Shown here: positions 51,744-59,865 of the stretch, one piece after another
Numbering within the stretch: the first letter of the stretch is position 1
Layout of the letters: each line of letters begins with the position of its first letter
Assembly (NCBI RefSeq): GCF_021352225.1
Contig: NZ_JAAUVI010000003.1
Location: 434,001 to 498,000, forward strand
Length of the DNA stretch: 64,000 bases
Direction of reading: 5' to 3'
From: Methylobacterium sp. C25
Lineage (GTDB): Bacteria > Pseudomonadota > Alphaproteobacteria > Rhizobiales > Beijerinckiaceae
Position numbers and translations under genes: made by a program
Notes under the pieces: generated by a model
What the model was told of the DNA's origin: nothing
Seen by the model: only the letters and a program-made list of their open reading frames with translations
Database searches by the model: none

Positions 51744-54700
51744 TTAGGCGGCCTCCACCGCAGGGGCCCGCTCCTTGGCGATCTTCATCACACCGACCTG
51801 GTCGACCTTGCCGGTGCCGAGCATCGGCAGCTTGTCGAGGATCACCACCTCGGCTGGCACGGCGATCTCCGGCGCGCCCTTCGACTTGGCGAAAGCTTGG
51901 TAGCCGGGGCGTGTCGCGCCCTTGGCCTCGGTGAACAGGATCAGGCGCTCGCCCTTGCGGGCATCGGGCACCGCGGCGACCGCGCTCGGAGCATCCGGCC
52001 AGAGCTCGGCGGCGAGCGACTCGACGGTGGCGAGGGAAACCATCTCGCCGGCGATCTTGGCGAAGCGCTTGGCGCGGCCCTTGATCGCGACGAAGCCCTC
52101 CGCGTCGATCGCGACGATGTCGCCGGTATCGTGCCAGCCGCCGGGCGGCGGTTCGAGCACACCGGGTTTCTCGGCGCGATAGTAGCCGAGCATGATGTTC
52201 GGCCCCTTCACGAAGAGCCGCCCGCCCTCGTCGATGCCGGGCACGGCCTCGAGCCGATACTCCATGCCGGGGAGGATGCGGCCGACCGTGCCGAAGCGGT
52301 TGAACATCGGCGTGTTGAGCGCGACGACCGGGCCGCATTCGGAGACGCCATAGCCTTCAAGGATGCGCAGGCCGAACTTTTCCGCCCAGGTCTTGCGGGT
52401 GGATTCCTTCACCTTCTCGGCGCCGGCGACGACGTAGCGCAGCGAGCGCAGGTCGTAGGGGTGGGCGGCCTTGGCGTAGCCAGTGAGGAAGGTGTCGGTC
52501 CCGAACAGCACGGTGGAGTTGGTGCCGTAGATCAGCTCCGGCACGATCCGGTAGTGCAGCGGCGACGGGTAGAGATAGACCGGCACGCCGGAGACCAACG
52601 GCAGCACGAGGCCCGCAGTCAGGCCGAAGGCATGGAAGACCGGCAGGGCGTTGAACACCTTGTCCTGGCGGCCGAAATCGATGCGGGCTGCCGCCTGGGC
52701 GGTATTCGCCAGCATGTTGCGGTGGGCGAGCACGACGCCCTTTGGCGTACCCTCGGAGCCCGAAGTGAACAACACGGCGACCGGGTCGTCCCCCTTGCGC
52801 TTCACCAGCGGCTTGCGGGGGGCGATGAGGCCCTTGAGCTTGTCGCCGGTGGTGACGGTGGCGCGCACGTCCTCCAGGTAGACGAGCTTCACCTTGCCTT
52901 CGAGGCCCTCGATCAGGCCGCCGAGGCGGCCCTTCTCGATGAAGGCGCGCGAGGTGACAATGGTCGTCACTTCGGCAGCCTTGCAGGCGGAGAGCACGTT
53001 GGCGGCGCCGGCCGAGAAGTTGATCATCGCCGGCACCCGGCCCGCGCTCGCCAGGGCGAAGAAGGTCACCGCGGCGCCATTGGCGTTGGGCAGCATCAGC
53101 CCGATCGTCTTGCCCTCGGGGGCCAGCGGCATGAGCTTGCGGCCGAGGATGTTGGCGCCCATCACGAGGCGCGAATAGGTCAGCGTACCGGTGACCGGGT
53201 CTTCGAGGGCGATGCGGCCCCAGCCGTGGCGGTCACCGGCCTCGATCAGCGCGGACATCACGCTGCGGTCGATGTCGGTGGTGTCGAAGACGAGGTCCGA
53301 CATGATGTCGTAGAGGGCAGCACCCGCCGCGCGACGGCGGTTCTTGCCCTTCAGCTCCGGATCCACCTCGAGCTTGACCGGCTCCATGATCGTCACGGTG
53401 ACCTTGGGCCACCAGCGGCGGCGGACCTGGGCCCGCGAGAGCCGCGAGAAGGCGGTCTGTTCGAGGCCGTCGATCTTCACCGGCACGACCATCGCGCCCG
53501 ACTTGTCGGCGATGAGGCCGGCCCCGTCATAGACCTTCATCAGGCTGCCGGTGACGGTGAGGCGCCCCTCGGGGAAGATGATCAGCGTCTCGCCGTTCTT
53601 CACCGCGTTGATGAGCGAGCGGGTGGCGAGCGGCCGGGTCGGGTCGAGCGGCATCGCCTTGGTGATCTTGAGGAACGGCTTCACCCACCAGCGCTGGGCG
53701 ATGCCGTGATCGATGGCGAAGACCGGCTCGGTGTCGAGGAGCGACAGGGCGAGCGGCGCATCGAGGAAGGAGACGTGGTTGAGCGCGATGATCGCGTTCG
53801 GGCCAGCCTTCTCGACGTTCTCCAGGCCCTTCACCTCCAGGCGGTAGAAGGCGCGGAACAGGATCGAGAGGAAATCGCGAAACGGGCTCGTCGGCATGAT
53901 CTTGAAGACGATCACGCCCACGACGAGGTTGAGCCCTGCGACGAGCGTCAGCAATTGGGCCATCGACAGGCCGGCGGCCTGCAGTGCGGCCAGTGCCAGG
54001 GTGCCGCCGACCATGAAGGCGGCGGTGAGGATGTTCACGGCACCGATGACCCGGGCGCGCTTCTCCTTCGGCGTCCAGGCCTGCACGGCGGCGAAGGACG
54101 GCACGATGTAGAGACCGCCCGCGACGGCGAGGCCAGCGAAGTCGATCAGCAGGCGAAGGCCGGTGACGCTGCCGATGAAGGCGAGCGCGCCGATCGGCTC
54201 GCCGACGGCCGGCTCGATATGCGCGACGGTCCAGGCGAGGTCGAGGCCGAAGATGCCCATCAGGATCGCGCCGATCGGGGTCGGCAACAGCACGATGCGC
54301 CCGCTCGCCAGCCAGGAGGCAAGGGCCGAGCCCACAGCGATGCCGATGGAGAACACGGCGAGCAGGGTCGTGGCGACGATTTCGGTGCCGTTCAGCGTCT
54401 GTCGCACCAGCACCGGCAGAAGCGAGAGCACCACCACGCCGACGACCCAGAACCAGCTCACGATCACCGAGCCGCGCCACAGGCGCGTGTCGTTCCAGAG
54501 GTCGCGCAGCAGCTCGACGGTGGAGCGGGCGACGTTGGCGTCGATCTTGAGATTGGGGTCGCCCTCGCCGGTGCGCGGGATCTGCCGGGCGGCGAGCCAG
54601 CACAGCACCGCGAAGGTCATCAGGCCGGCGCCGAGGCCGAGCGCATGACCGCCTGCCGCCATGGCGAGGCCGGCGGTGATGGTGCCGAGCAGGATGGCGA

Positions 54701-55163
54701 GGAAGGTCGCGGCCTCGACCAGCGCGTTGCCAGCGGTGAGCTCCTCGCGCTTCAGATGGTCGGGCAGGATGCCGTATTTGATCGGCCCGAACAGGGCGGC
54801 GATGATGCCGAAGGAGCCGAGCGCCGCGAAGAGCAGCGGCACCGATTGCAGCCAGAAGCCGAGCACCGATAGCAGGGCGGCGAAAATCTCCGCGAACTTC
54901 AGGCGCTTGGCCAGCACCGCCTTGTCGTAGCGGTCGGCGAGCTGGCCGCCGAGGCCCGACAGGATGAAGAACGGGCCGATGAACACGGCGCTCGCCAGCG
55001 TGACGAGCACGCCGCCATGGCCGGCATCCGTGCCGCCTTCGCCGACCTTGAACAGGATCAGCAGGGCCAGGGCGTTCTTGAGGAAGTTGTCGTTGAAGGC
55101 CGAAAAGAATTGGCACCAGAACAGCGGCGCGAAGCGCTGCGTCGTCATCAGGGAAGCGAACAT
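51744..55163 (-). CDS. aas: fused MFS/acyltransferase/acyl-ACP synthetase (Aas-like)
   Basis: 1139 residues in three parts: an MFS domain (about 1-420, like LplT, FWCQFFSAFNDNFLKNAL), a PlsC-type acyltransferase (about 430-630, NHVSFLDAP as HX4D and FPEGRLTVTGS), and an AMP-forming acyl synthetase (about 640-1139, VLFTSGSEGTPKG, GYGVSECGP, WHDTGDI). Such fusions import lysophospholipid, activate a fatty acid on ACP and re-acylate the lipid in the inner membrane. ATG 55163 is preceded by GAGAGG. It is divergent from a tetR gene with paired palindromes between them, and ends at a good terminator. Confidence 0.93.
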   Translation of the reverse strand: MFASLMTTQRFAPLFWCQFFSAFNDNFLKNALALLILFKVGEGGTDAGHGGVLVTLASAVFIGPFFILSGLGGQLADRYDKAVLAKRLKFAEIFAALLSVLGFWLQSVPLLFAALGSFGIIAALFGPIKYGILPDHLKREELTAGNALVEAATFLAILLGTITAGLAMAAGGHALGLGAGLMTFAVLCWLAARQIPRTGEGDPNLKIDANVARSTVELLRDLWNDTRLWRGSVIVSWFWVVGVVVLSLLPVLVRQTLNGTEIVATTLLAVFSIGIAVGSALASWLASGRIVLLPTPIGAILMGIFGLDLAWTVAHIEPAVGEPIGALAFIGSVTGLRLLIDFAGLAVAGGLYIVPSFAAVQAWTPKEKRARVIGAVNILTAAFMVGGTLALAALQAAGLSMAQLLTLVAGLNLVVGVIVFKIMPTSPFRDFLSILFRAFYRLEVKGLENVEKAGPNAIIALNHVSFLDAPLALSLLDTEPVFAIDHGIAQRWWVKPFLKITKAMPLDPTRPLATRSLINAVKNGETLIIFPEGRLTVTGSLMKVYDGAGLIADKSGAMVVPVKIDGLEQTAFSRLSRAQVRRRWWPKVTVTIMEPVKLEVDPELKGKNRRRAAGAALYDIMSDLVFDTTDIDRSVMSALIEAGDRHGWGRIALEDPVTGTLTYSRLVMGANILGRKLMPLAPEGKTIGLMLPNANGAAVTFFALASAGRVPAMINFSAGAANVLSACKAAEVTTIVTSRAFIEKGRLGGLIEGLEGKVKLVYLEDVRATVTTGDKLKGLIAPRKPLVKRKGDDPVAVLFTSGSEGTPKGVVLAHRNMLANTAQAAARIDFGRQDKVFNALPVFHAFGLTAGLVLPLVSGVPVYLYPSPLHYRIVPELIYGTNSTVLFGTDTFLTGYAKAAHPYDLRSLRYVVAGAEKVKESTRKTWAEKFGLRILEGYGVSECGPVVALNTPMFNRFGTVGRILPGMEYRLEAVPGIDEGGRLFVKGPNIMLGYYRAEKPGVLEPPPGGWHDTGDIVAIDAEGFVAIKGRAKRFAKIAGEMVSLATVESLAAELWPDAPSAVAAVPDARKGERLILFTEAKGATRPGYQAFAKSKGAPEIAVPAEVVILDKLPMLGTGKVDQVGVMKIAKERAPAVEAA

Positions 55164-55259
55164 GGACCTCTCTCCCGGCTGACCCATGACTGCCCGGCGA
55201 TAGCTTGGGCGTCAAATCCAGCCTGTCCGACCTTCCGGCCTTGCCAGTCATCGGATGAT

Positions 55260-55274
55260 TTGCACGACGTTCAA
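55260..55274. promoter_or_regulatory. TetR-type operator copy 1
   Basis: TTGCACG-A-CGTTCAA, a 15-base palindrome with one mismatch, 97 bases upstream of the aas-like start. It matches a perfect copy 49 bases away. Confidence 0.6.
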
Positions 55275-55308
55275 AATATCCAGCCGGAGCCGCGGCGCAA
55301 TGTTGATT

Positions 55309-55323
55309 TTGCACGACGTGCAA
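55309..55323. promoter_or_regulatory. TetR-type operator copy 2
   Basis: TTGCACG-A-CGTGCAA is a perfect 15-base palindrome. With copy 1 it lies between the divergent aas-like and tetR genes, the classical place for a TetR operator. Confidence 0.7.
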
Positions 55324-55435
55324 TCTAGACGACTCGTGAGGTGCGACGACACACCCGGAACCAAGGGCGGCCGAGAATGCCTCGGATGTCCTAAGGTTCT
55401 GTTGTGTCGCGAGATTCGACGACGGAGACTGGTGC

Positions 55436-56056
55436 GTGACGAGAGGCAAGCGGGCCGCCGGGCCGCGAGGCGAACATGACCGCGAAGGCTTCACCGAGAT
55501 GGTCGCCCAGGCGGCTGAGAGCCTCGTGCGGAATGAGGGCTTCCGCGGTCTCGGCATGCGACGGCTCGCCGCCGCGATCGGCTATGCACCGAACTCGATC
55601 TACAACGCCGTAGGCGACCTCGATCAGGTCATTCTGCGGGTCAACGCGCGCACCTTCCGCCGCCTGTACACGACACTGCAGAATGCGATCGACCCGCAGA
55701 GGCCCGCACGCGACAACGCCCTGGCGCTCGCCGACGCCTATCTCGTCTTCGTCGCCGCCGATCCGCGGGTCTGGAGCCTGGTCTTCGAGCATGTCGCCGC
55801 GCCCGATGTACCGTTTCCCGAGTGGTATGCCGAGGCCCTGGCGGAAGCGGTCGGTCTCGTGGACCAGGTTCTGACACCGATGCTGCCGGACCCGACCGAA
55901 CGCCGGCAGGCCGTCGCCACCCTCTGGGCCGGCCTGCACGGCCTCGCCTCGCTCTCGACCTCGAACAAGCTTGCCGTGCTGGTACCCGGCTCTCCGCGCG
56001 TGCTGGCGCAGATGCTTGTGGGGCGGTTCCTCGCAGACGGTGCCGAGCCGACCTGA
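55436..56056 (+). CDS. TetR/AcrR-family regulator with WHG-type ligand domain
   Basis: 206 residues. The GTG start has GGAG eight bases upstream. The N-terminal helix-turn-helix is EGFRGLGMRRLAAAIGYAPNSIYNAVGDLDQVI. The C-terminal ligand-binding domain ends in TLWAGLHGLASLSTSNKL, which matches the WHG-domain group. It is divergent from the aas-like gene, and two palindromes lie between them, so it probably represses itself and lipid re-acylation, perhaps sensing an acyl compound. The ligand is not readable. Confidence 0.9.
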   Translation: MTRGKRAAGPRGEHDREGFTEMVAQAAESLVRNEGFRGLGMRRLAAAIGYAPNSIYNAVGDLDQVILRVNARTFRRLYTTLQNAIDPQRPARDNALALADAYLVFVAADPRVWSLVFEHVAAPDVPFPEWYAEALAEAVGLVDQVLTPMLPDPTERRQAVATLWAGLHGLASLSTSNKLAVLVPGSPRVLAQMLVGRFLADGAEPT

Positions 56057-56073
56057 TCGATGGCGAGGGCAAT

Positions 56074-56109
56074 ACTCATCAGGAAAACTTGCAAGTTTAG
56101 CTGATGAGT
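56074..56109 (+). promoter_or_regulatory. nested palindromic operator before marR
   Basis: The outer arms ACTCATCAG (56074-56082) and CTGATGAGT (56101-56109) are perfect reverse complements. Centred between them is AAACTTGCAAGTTT (56085-56098), itself a perfect palindrome. The 36-base site ends 13 bases before the marR ATG, ideal for autorepression. Confidence 0.8.
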
Positions 56110-56122
56110 TTTATGGAGGGGC

Positions 56123-56566
56123 ATGGCCGATCCCTCTGATCACGCCGCGTCGCTGGCGGCCGATGTCGAAGACCTGCTCCAGGCCACCGGCCTGCTGCTG
56201 CGCCGGCTGCGGGCGGAATCGAACCCTGGCGAGCTGACTTGGTCGCAGTTCGCGGCGCTGGCCCGACTGGGCAAGCTCGGCCCCGCGACCACCGCCGATC
56301 TCGCCCGCGCCGAGACGGTGAAGCCGCAATCCATGGGCGCGACCCTCGCGGCCCTGGAGCAGGCTGGCTTCATCGAGCGTCGGGCACATCCGACAGACGG
56401 CCGCCAAGTGCTCTTCGCCCTCACCGAGGGCGGAGATGCAGCCTGGCAAGACGGCCGCCGCCTGCGCCGTGCCTGGCTCGGCCAGGCCCTAAACCAACTC
56501 GATCCTGCAGAGCGCGATGCCGTGGCGGGCGCAGCCGCCGTCATCCGTCGCCTCGCCACCTCCTGA
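56123..56566 (+). CDS. MarR-family transcriptional regulator
   Basis: 147 residues, the usual MarR size. The winged helix is LTWSQFAALARLGKLGPATTADLARAETVKPQSMGATLAALEQAGFIERR with the HPTDGRQVLFALT wing. GGAGG precedes the ATG. A nested palindrome ends 13 bases upstream, and three co-directional genes follow (isochorismatase-like hydrolase, small membrane protein, MFS exporter), a typical MarR-controlled efflux operon responding to a small aromatic compound, by inference. Confidence 0.9.
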   Translation: MADPSDHAASLAADVEDLLQATGLLLRRLRAESNPGELTWSQFAALARLGKLGPATTADLARAETVKPQSMGATLAALEQAGFIERRAHPTDGRQVLFALTEGGDAAWQDGRRLRRAWLGQALNQLDPAERDAVAGAAAVIRRLATS

Positions 56567-56593
56567 CTCCCTCTGGAACCCACGGAGACCGCC

Positions 56594-57157
56594 ATGGCCC
56601 TCACGGCCCTCGACCCGACGACTGCTCTCGTCCTCATCGATCTCCAGAAGGGCATCGTCGGCATGCTGCCCGGAGACGAATCCGCCCCGCTCGTCGCGCG
56701 CGCGGCCGCGCTCGCCAAGGCCTTTCGCCGCCACGGATTGCCGGTGGTCCTGGTAAATGTCGCCGGCGGCTCGCCCGGCCGGGTCGAGCAGCGCCCCAAC
56801 CTCGCCGACCTGCCGCCCGACTGGACCGAGATCATCCCCGAGCTCGATCCGCAGGAGAGTGATCATCGCGTGACCAAGCGCAGCTGGGGTGCCTTCACGA
56901 ACACGCATCTCGACGCGCATCTGCGTGAGCATGGTGTGACCCAGATCGTGCTTGCCGGCATCGCCACCAGCGTCGGCGTCGAATCGACGGCTCGGTTCGC
57001 GCATGAGCTCGGCTACAACCTCACCTTCGCGCGGGACGCGATGGCGGATCGCTTCGCCGAGGCCCACCAGTACAGCCTGACGCGCATCTTCCCGCGCCTC
57101 GGCGAGATCGGCACCAGCGCGGAGATCGTCGCCCTGCTCGACCGGGGACACGCCTGA
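56594..57157 (+). CDS. isochorismatase-like hydrolase without the catalytic cysteine
   Basis: 187 residues of the isochorismatase/cysteine-hydrolase superfamily. Asp16 (LVLIDLQKG) and Lys95 (RVTKRSWGAF) of the catalytic triad are present. The third position, normally Cys in GxxTxxCVxxTAR, is Gly128 in GIATSVGVESTAR. True isochorismatases such as EntB and PhzD also lack this Cys, so a hydrolase that does not use a thiol nucleophile is likely, rather than a nicotinamidase. It starts 27 bases after marR and two bases before the next gene. Confidence 0.85.
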   Translation: MALTALDPTTALVLIDLQKGIVGMLPGDESAPLVARAAALAKAFRRHGLPVVLVNVAGGSPGRVEQRPNLADLPPDWTEIIPELDPQESDHRVTKRSWGAFTNTHLDAHLREHGVTQIVLAGIATSVGVESTARFAHELGYNLTFARDAMADRFAEAHQYSLTRIFPRLGEIGTSAEIVALLDRGHA

Positions 57158-57158
57158 G

Positions 57159-57488
57159 ATGGATGCCCTCTCCCTTCTCGCGCATGGCCTCGGCGGTGTG
57201 GTTCTCGCCAATGCCATGCCGCACCTCGTCTGCGGCCTGCAGGGCCGGCCGTTCCAGAGCCCCTTCGCCAAGCCGCGCGGCGTCGGGCTGTCGAGTTCGA
57301 CGGTGAACGTCGCCTGGGGCTTCGCAAATCTCGTGATCGCCTACCTGCTGGTCCTGCGGGTCGGCAGGTTCGACCTCGGCGTTACCGGAGACGCCCTCGC
57401 CTTCGGCCTGGGCTTTCTGCTTTCCGGCCTCGGGCTAGCGAGGATGTTCGGACGCCTGCACGGCGGCAATCACCCGGAGAGTCCGTGA
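57159..57488 (+). CDS. small membrane protein in the marR operon
   Basis: 109 residues with about three hydrophobic segments (LLAHGLGGVVLANAMPHLV, VNVAWGFANLVIAYLLVL, DALAFGLGFLLSGLGLARMF). I do not recognise the family with certainty. It is packed between the isochorismatase-like gene (one-base gap) and the MFS gene (GTGA overlap), so it is certainly part of this operon. No functional residues stand out apart from a conserved-looking GRPFQSPFAKPRGVGLSSS loop. Confidence 0.7.
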   Translation: MDALSLLAHGLGGVVLANAMPHLVCGLQGRPFQSPFAKPRGVGLSSSTVNVAWGFANLVIAYLLVLRVGRFDLGVTGDALAFGLGFLLSGLGLARMFGRLHGGNHPESP

Positions 57489-58732
57489 ACGCGATCGCCC
57501 CGGTGCCCGCGACGGGAACCTTCCGCTCGCTGCGGGTCCATAATTTCCGGCTCTGGGCGGCCGGCGCCCTCATCTCGAACATCGGGACGGGGATGCAGCG
57601 CACCGCGCAGGACTGGCTCGTCCTCACCCAGCTCACCGACCACAACGCCACGGCGGTCGGGATCGTCACCGGCCTGCAATTCGCCCCGCAGGTGCTGCTG
57701 CTGCCCTGGACCGGCACCGCGGCCGACCAGCTCGACCGGCGCAAGCTGCTGCTGGCGACGCAGTCCGTGCTCGCGGTGCTCGCCCTCGCGCTCGGGCTGC
57801 TCGCCGTGAGCGGACTCGTGCAGACTTGGCACGTCTACGGGCTGGCACTGCTCCTCGGCTGCACCACGGCGTTCGACATCCCCGCCCGGCAGACCTTCGT
57901 CGCCGAGCTCGTCGGCGAAGCCGATCTGGCGAACGCCGTCGCGCTGAACTCGGCGATGTTCCATGGTGCGCAGCTGGTCGGCCCCGCCGCGGCCGGGCTG
58001 CTCGTCGGCGTCATCGGCACGGGCGCGGTGTTCCTGATCAACGCGGCGAGCTACCTCGCTCCGATCGTCGCCCTGGCCCGGCTCCGACTCGACGCGCTTC
58101 ACCGCAACGAACGGGCCGCGCGCCGCCGCGGCAGCATGAGGGAAGGGCTACGCTATGTCGGTGGCCGCCCGGATCTCCTAGCTGTGCTCGGGATGCTGTT
58201 CCTGATCGGCACCTTCGGCCTCAACTTCCCGATCTTCATCTCGACCATGTCGGTGAAGGTGTTTCACGCCGATGCGAGCGCCTTCGGCCTGTTGGCCTCG
58301 AGCATGGCGGCGGGCTCAGTGGTGGGCTCGTTGCTCGCGGCGCGGCGCGAACGGCCTCGGATGGGCTTCCTGGTCGGCGGTGCGGCGCTCTTCGGCATCG
58401 GGCTTGGCCTCGCCGCTTTGACGCCGAACTACGTCCTCTTCGGCATCGCCTTGGTCCTCGTCGGATTGGCCTTCCAGACTTTCACCACCTCGGCCAACGG
58501 CGCGATCCAGCTCGGCACCGAGCCGGCCATGCGCGGCCGGGTCATGGCGATCCTGATCGCGATCACGCTGGGTGGCACGCCGATCGGCGGCCCCCTGGTC
58601 GGATGGGTGGCGGACCATCTCGGGCCGCGCTGGGCGCTCGCCGTCGGGGCGACGGCCGGACTGCTCGCGGCACTCGTCGGCCTTCTGCAGCTGTCGTCCC
58701 GCCGGTCGCGGCAGATGAGCGCGACGCTCTAG
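57485..58732 (+). CDS. MFS transporter, EntS-like exporter type
   Basis: 415 residues with about twelve membrane helices. The start FRSLRVHNFRLWAAGALISNIGTGMQRTAQDWLVL is characteristic of the EntS/enterobactin exporter-like MFS branch (also called transmembrane secretion effector). The loop DQLDRRKLLL is the MFS motif between helices 2 and 3. It is probably the efflux pump of the marR operon. The GTG start overlaps the previous stop by four bases. The substrate is unknown. Confidence 0.88.
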   Translation: MNAIAPVPATGTFRSLRVHNFRLWAAGALISNIGTGMQRTAQDWLVLTQLTDHNATAVGIVTGLQFAPQVLLLPWTGTAADQLDRRKLLLATQSVLAVLALALGLLAVSGLVQTWHVYGLALLLGCTTAFDIPARQTFVAELVGEADLANAVALNSAMFHGAQLVGPAAAGLLVGVIGTGAVFLINAASYLAPIVALARLRLDALHRNERAARRRGSMREGLRYVGGRPDLLAVLGMLFLIGTFGLNFPIFISTMSVKVFHADASAFGLLASSMAAGSVVGSLLAARRERPRMGFLVGGAALFGIGLGLAALTPNYVLFGIALVLVGLAFQTFTTSANGAIQLGTEPAMRGRVMAILIAITLGGTPIGGPLVGWVADHLGPRWALAVGATAGLLAALVGLLQLSSRRSRQMSATL

Positions 58733-58735
58733 TGT

Positions 58736-59815
58736 TCAGACGGCCTCGGCCGCCTGCGCCTGCCGGTACTCGTTGCCATGCGCGCAATAACCCTCGACGA
58801 TCCGCGCCATCATCGTGCGCTTGGCCGCGTCGAGCGGCGCGAGGATCCGGGCGGGACGGCCGCCCCAGAGATGGCCCGAATCGAGGAGCTGGCCCGGATC
58901 GGTGGTGGCGCCGCCGGCGAGCATGACGTCGTCGGCGATCACGGTGCCCGGCGCGATCGTGGCGCCGATGCCTATCAGGCTGCGGGCGCCGATCCGGCAA
59001 TCGGCCATGCGCACGTTGTGGGCGATGGTGGTGTCGCGCCCGATGACCACGCCCTCGCCGCGGGTGCGGATCACCGAATTGTCCTGGATGTTGGTGTCGG
59101 CGCCGACGACGATGGGACCGACCTCGGCACTGAGCAGGCAGGAAAACAGTACGGTCGAGCCAGCCCCGAGCATGATCCGCCCGGAGAGCCGCGCCGTGCG
59201 AGCCACGAAGACCGTCTCGTCCGTCTCCGGCTCGTCACTCGCCGCAGGTGCAGAAGCCGCGGCAGCGGCTTCGCGCAGGCGCTCCGCCCGCTCGGCGAGA
59301 TCCTCGCGGGTGATCGGGCGCTGAGGCTTGGCCGGGCTGCCTGCATAAAGGTAGCCAGCCTCGAGGGTCGAGCGCGGAAACACCGTGGAGCCAGCCTCGA
59401 TCAGCACACCGTCGCCGACCACCGAGCCGTCGAGCACGATGACGTCGTCCTCGATCACCACGTCCGAGCCCACGGTGCAGGCATGCACAACCGCGTTGCG
59501 ACCCACCGTGACCCTGTCGCCGATCACGGTTGGATGCGTGTCGGTGGCGATATGGACCGTGGAGCGGCTGCCGAGCCAAAATCGGTCACCAACCGTGACG
59601 GTCTGCCCATCGGCCCGGATCACGCTGTCGTCGCCTAGCCAAGCCTGGGCCCCGATCGCCGCGGCGCCGATCACCGCACAGCCCGTGCCGCACCAGACCG
59701 GGCGGGCAGAGAAGATCGGCAGGATGCCGTCGTGAGGCAGGATCAGGTCAGGGGTCACGCGCAACGTCCTTATCGGGGCAGACGCGCGATGGCGCCCGAG
59801 GCCGAGCAGGGACAT
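58736..59815 (-). CDS. tandem gamma-carbonic-anhydrase-like hexapeptide protein
   Basis: 359 residues with two left-handed beta-helix domains (about 38-165 and 200-335) joined by a charged/alanine linker. Both resemble gamma-class carbonic anhydrases, as shown by GDRFWLGSRSTVHIA and TVIGDRVTVGRNAVVH in the first and NIQDNSVIR and TIAHNVRMADC in the second. Neither domain has all three metal histidines: the first keeps His88 and His111 but has Arg106, the second keeps His266 but has Arg250 and Ala271. Together they make one full set. ATG 59815 has no clear ribosome site; GTG 59755 is an alternative start. It is divergent from moaE. Confidence 0.8.
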   Translation of the reverse strand: MSLLGLGRHRASAPIRTLRVTPDLILPHDGILPIFSARPVWCGTGCAVIGAAAIGAQAWLGDDSVIRADGQTVTVGDRFWLGSRSTVHIATDTHPTVIGDRVTVGRNAVVHACTVGSDVVIEDDVIVLDGSVVGDGVLIEAGSTVFPRSTLEAGYLYAGSPAKPQRPITREDLAERAERLREAAAAASAPAASDEPETDETVFVARTARLSGRIMLGAGSTVLFSCLLSAEVGPIVVGADTNIQDNSVIRTRGEGVVIGRDTTIAHNVRMADCRIGARSLIGIGATIAPGTVIADDVMLAGGATTDPGQLLDSGHLWGGRPARILAPLDAAKRTMMARIVEGYCAHGNEYRQAQAAEAV

Positions 59816-59865
59816 ATAGGCGCATGCGCGGCAGGGTAAGCCGTGCCTTTCGTTTCGAGGAGCGC

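Noticed and set aside
51654..54872. Open frame of over 1000 codons on the plus strand opposite the aas-like gene
   Set aside because: Its predicted protein is dominated by His, Arg, Asp, Gly and Ala without any domain. It is the mirror of GC-biased codons of the real gene.
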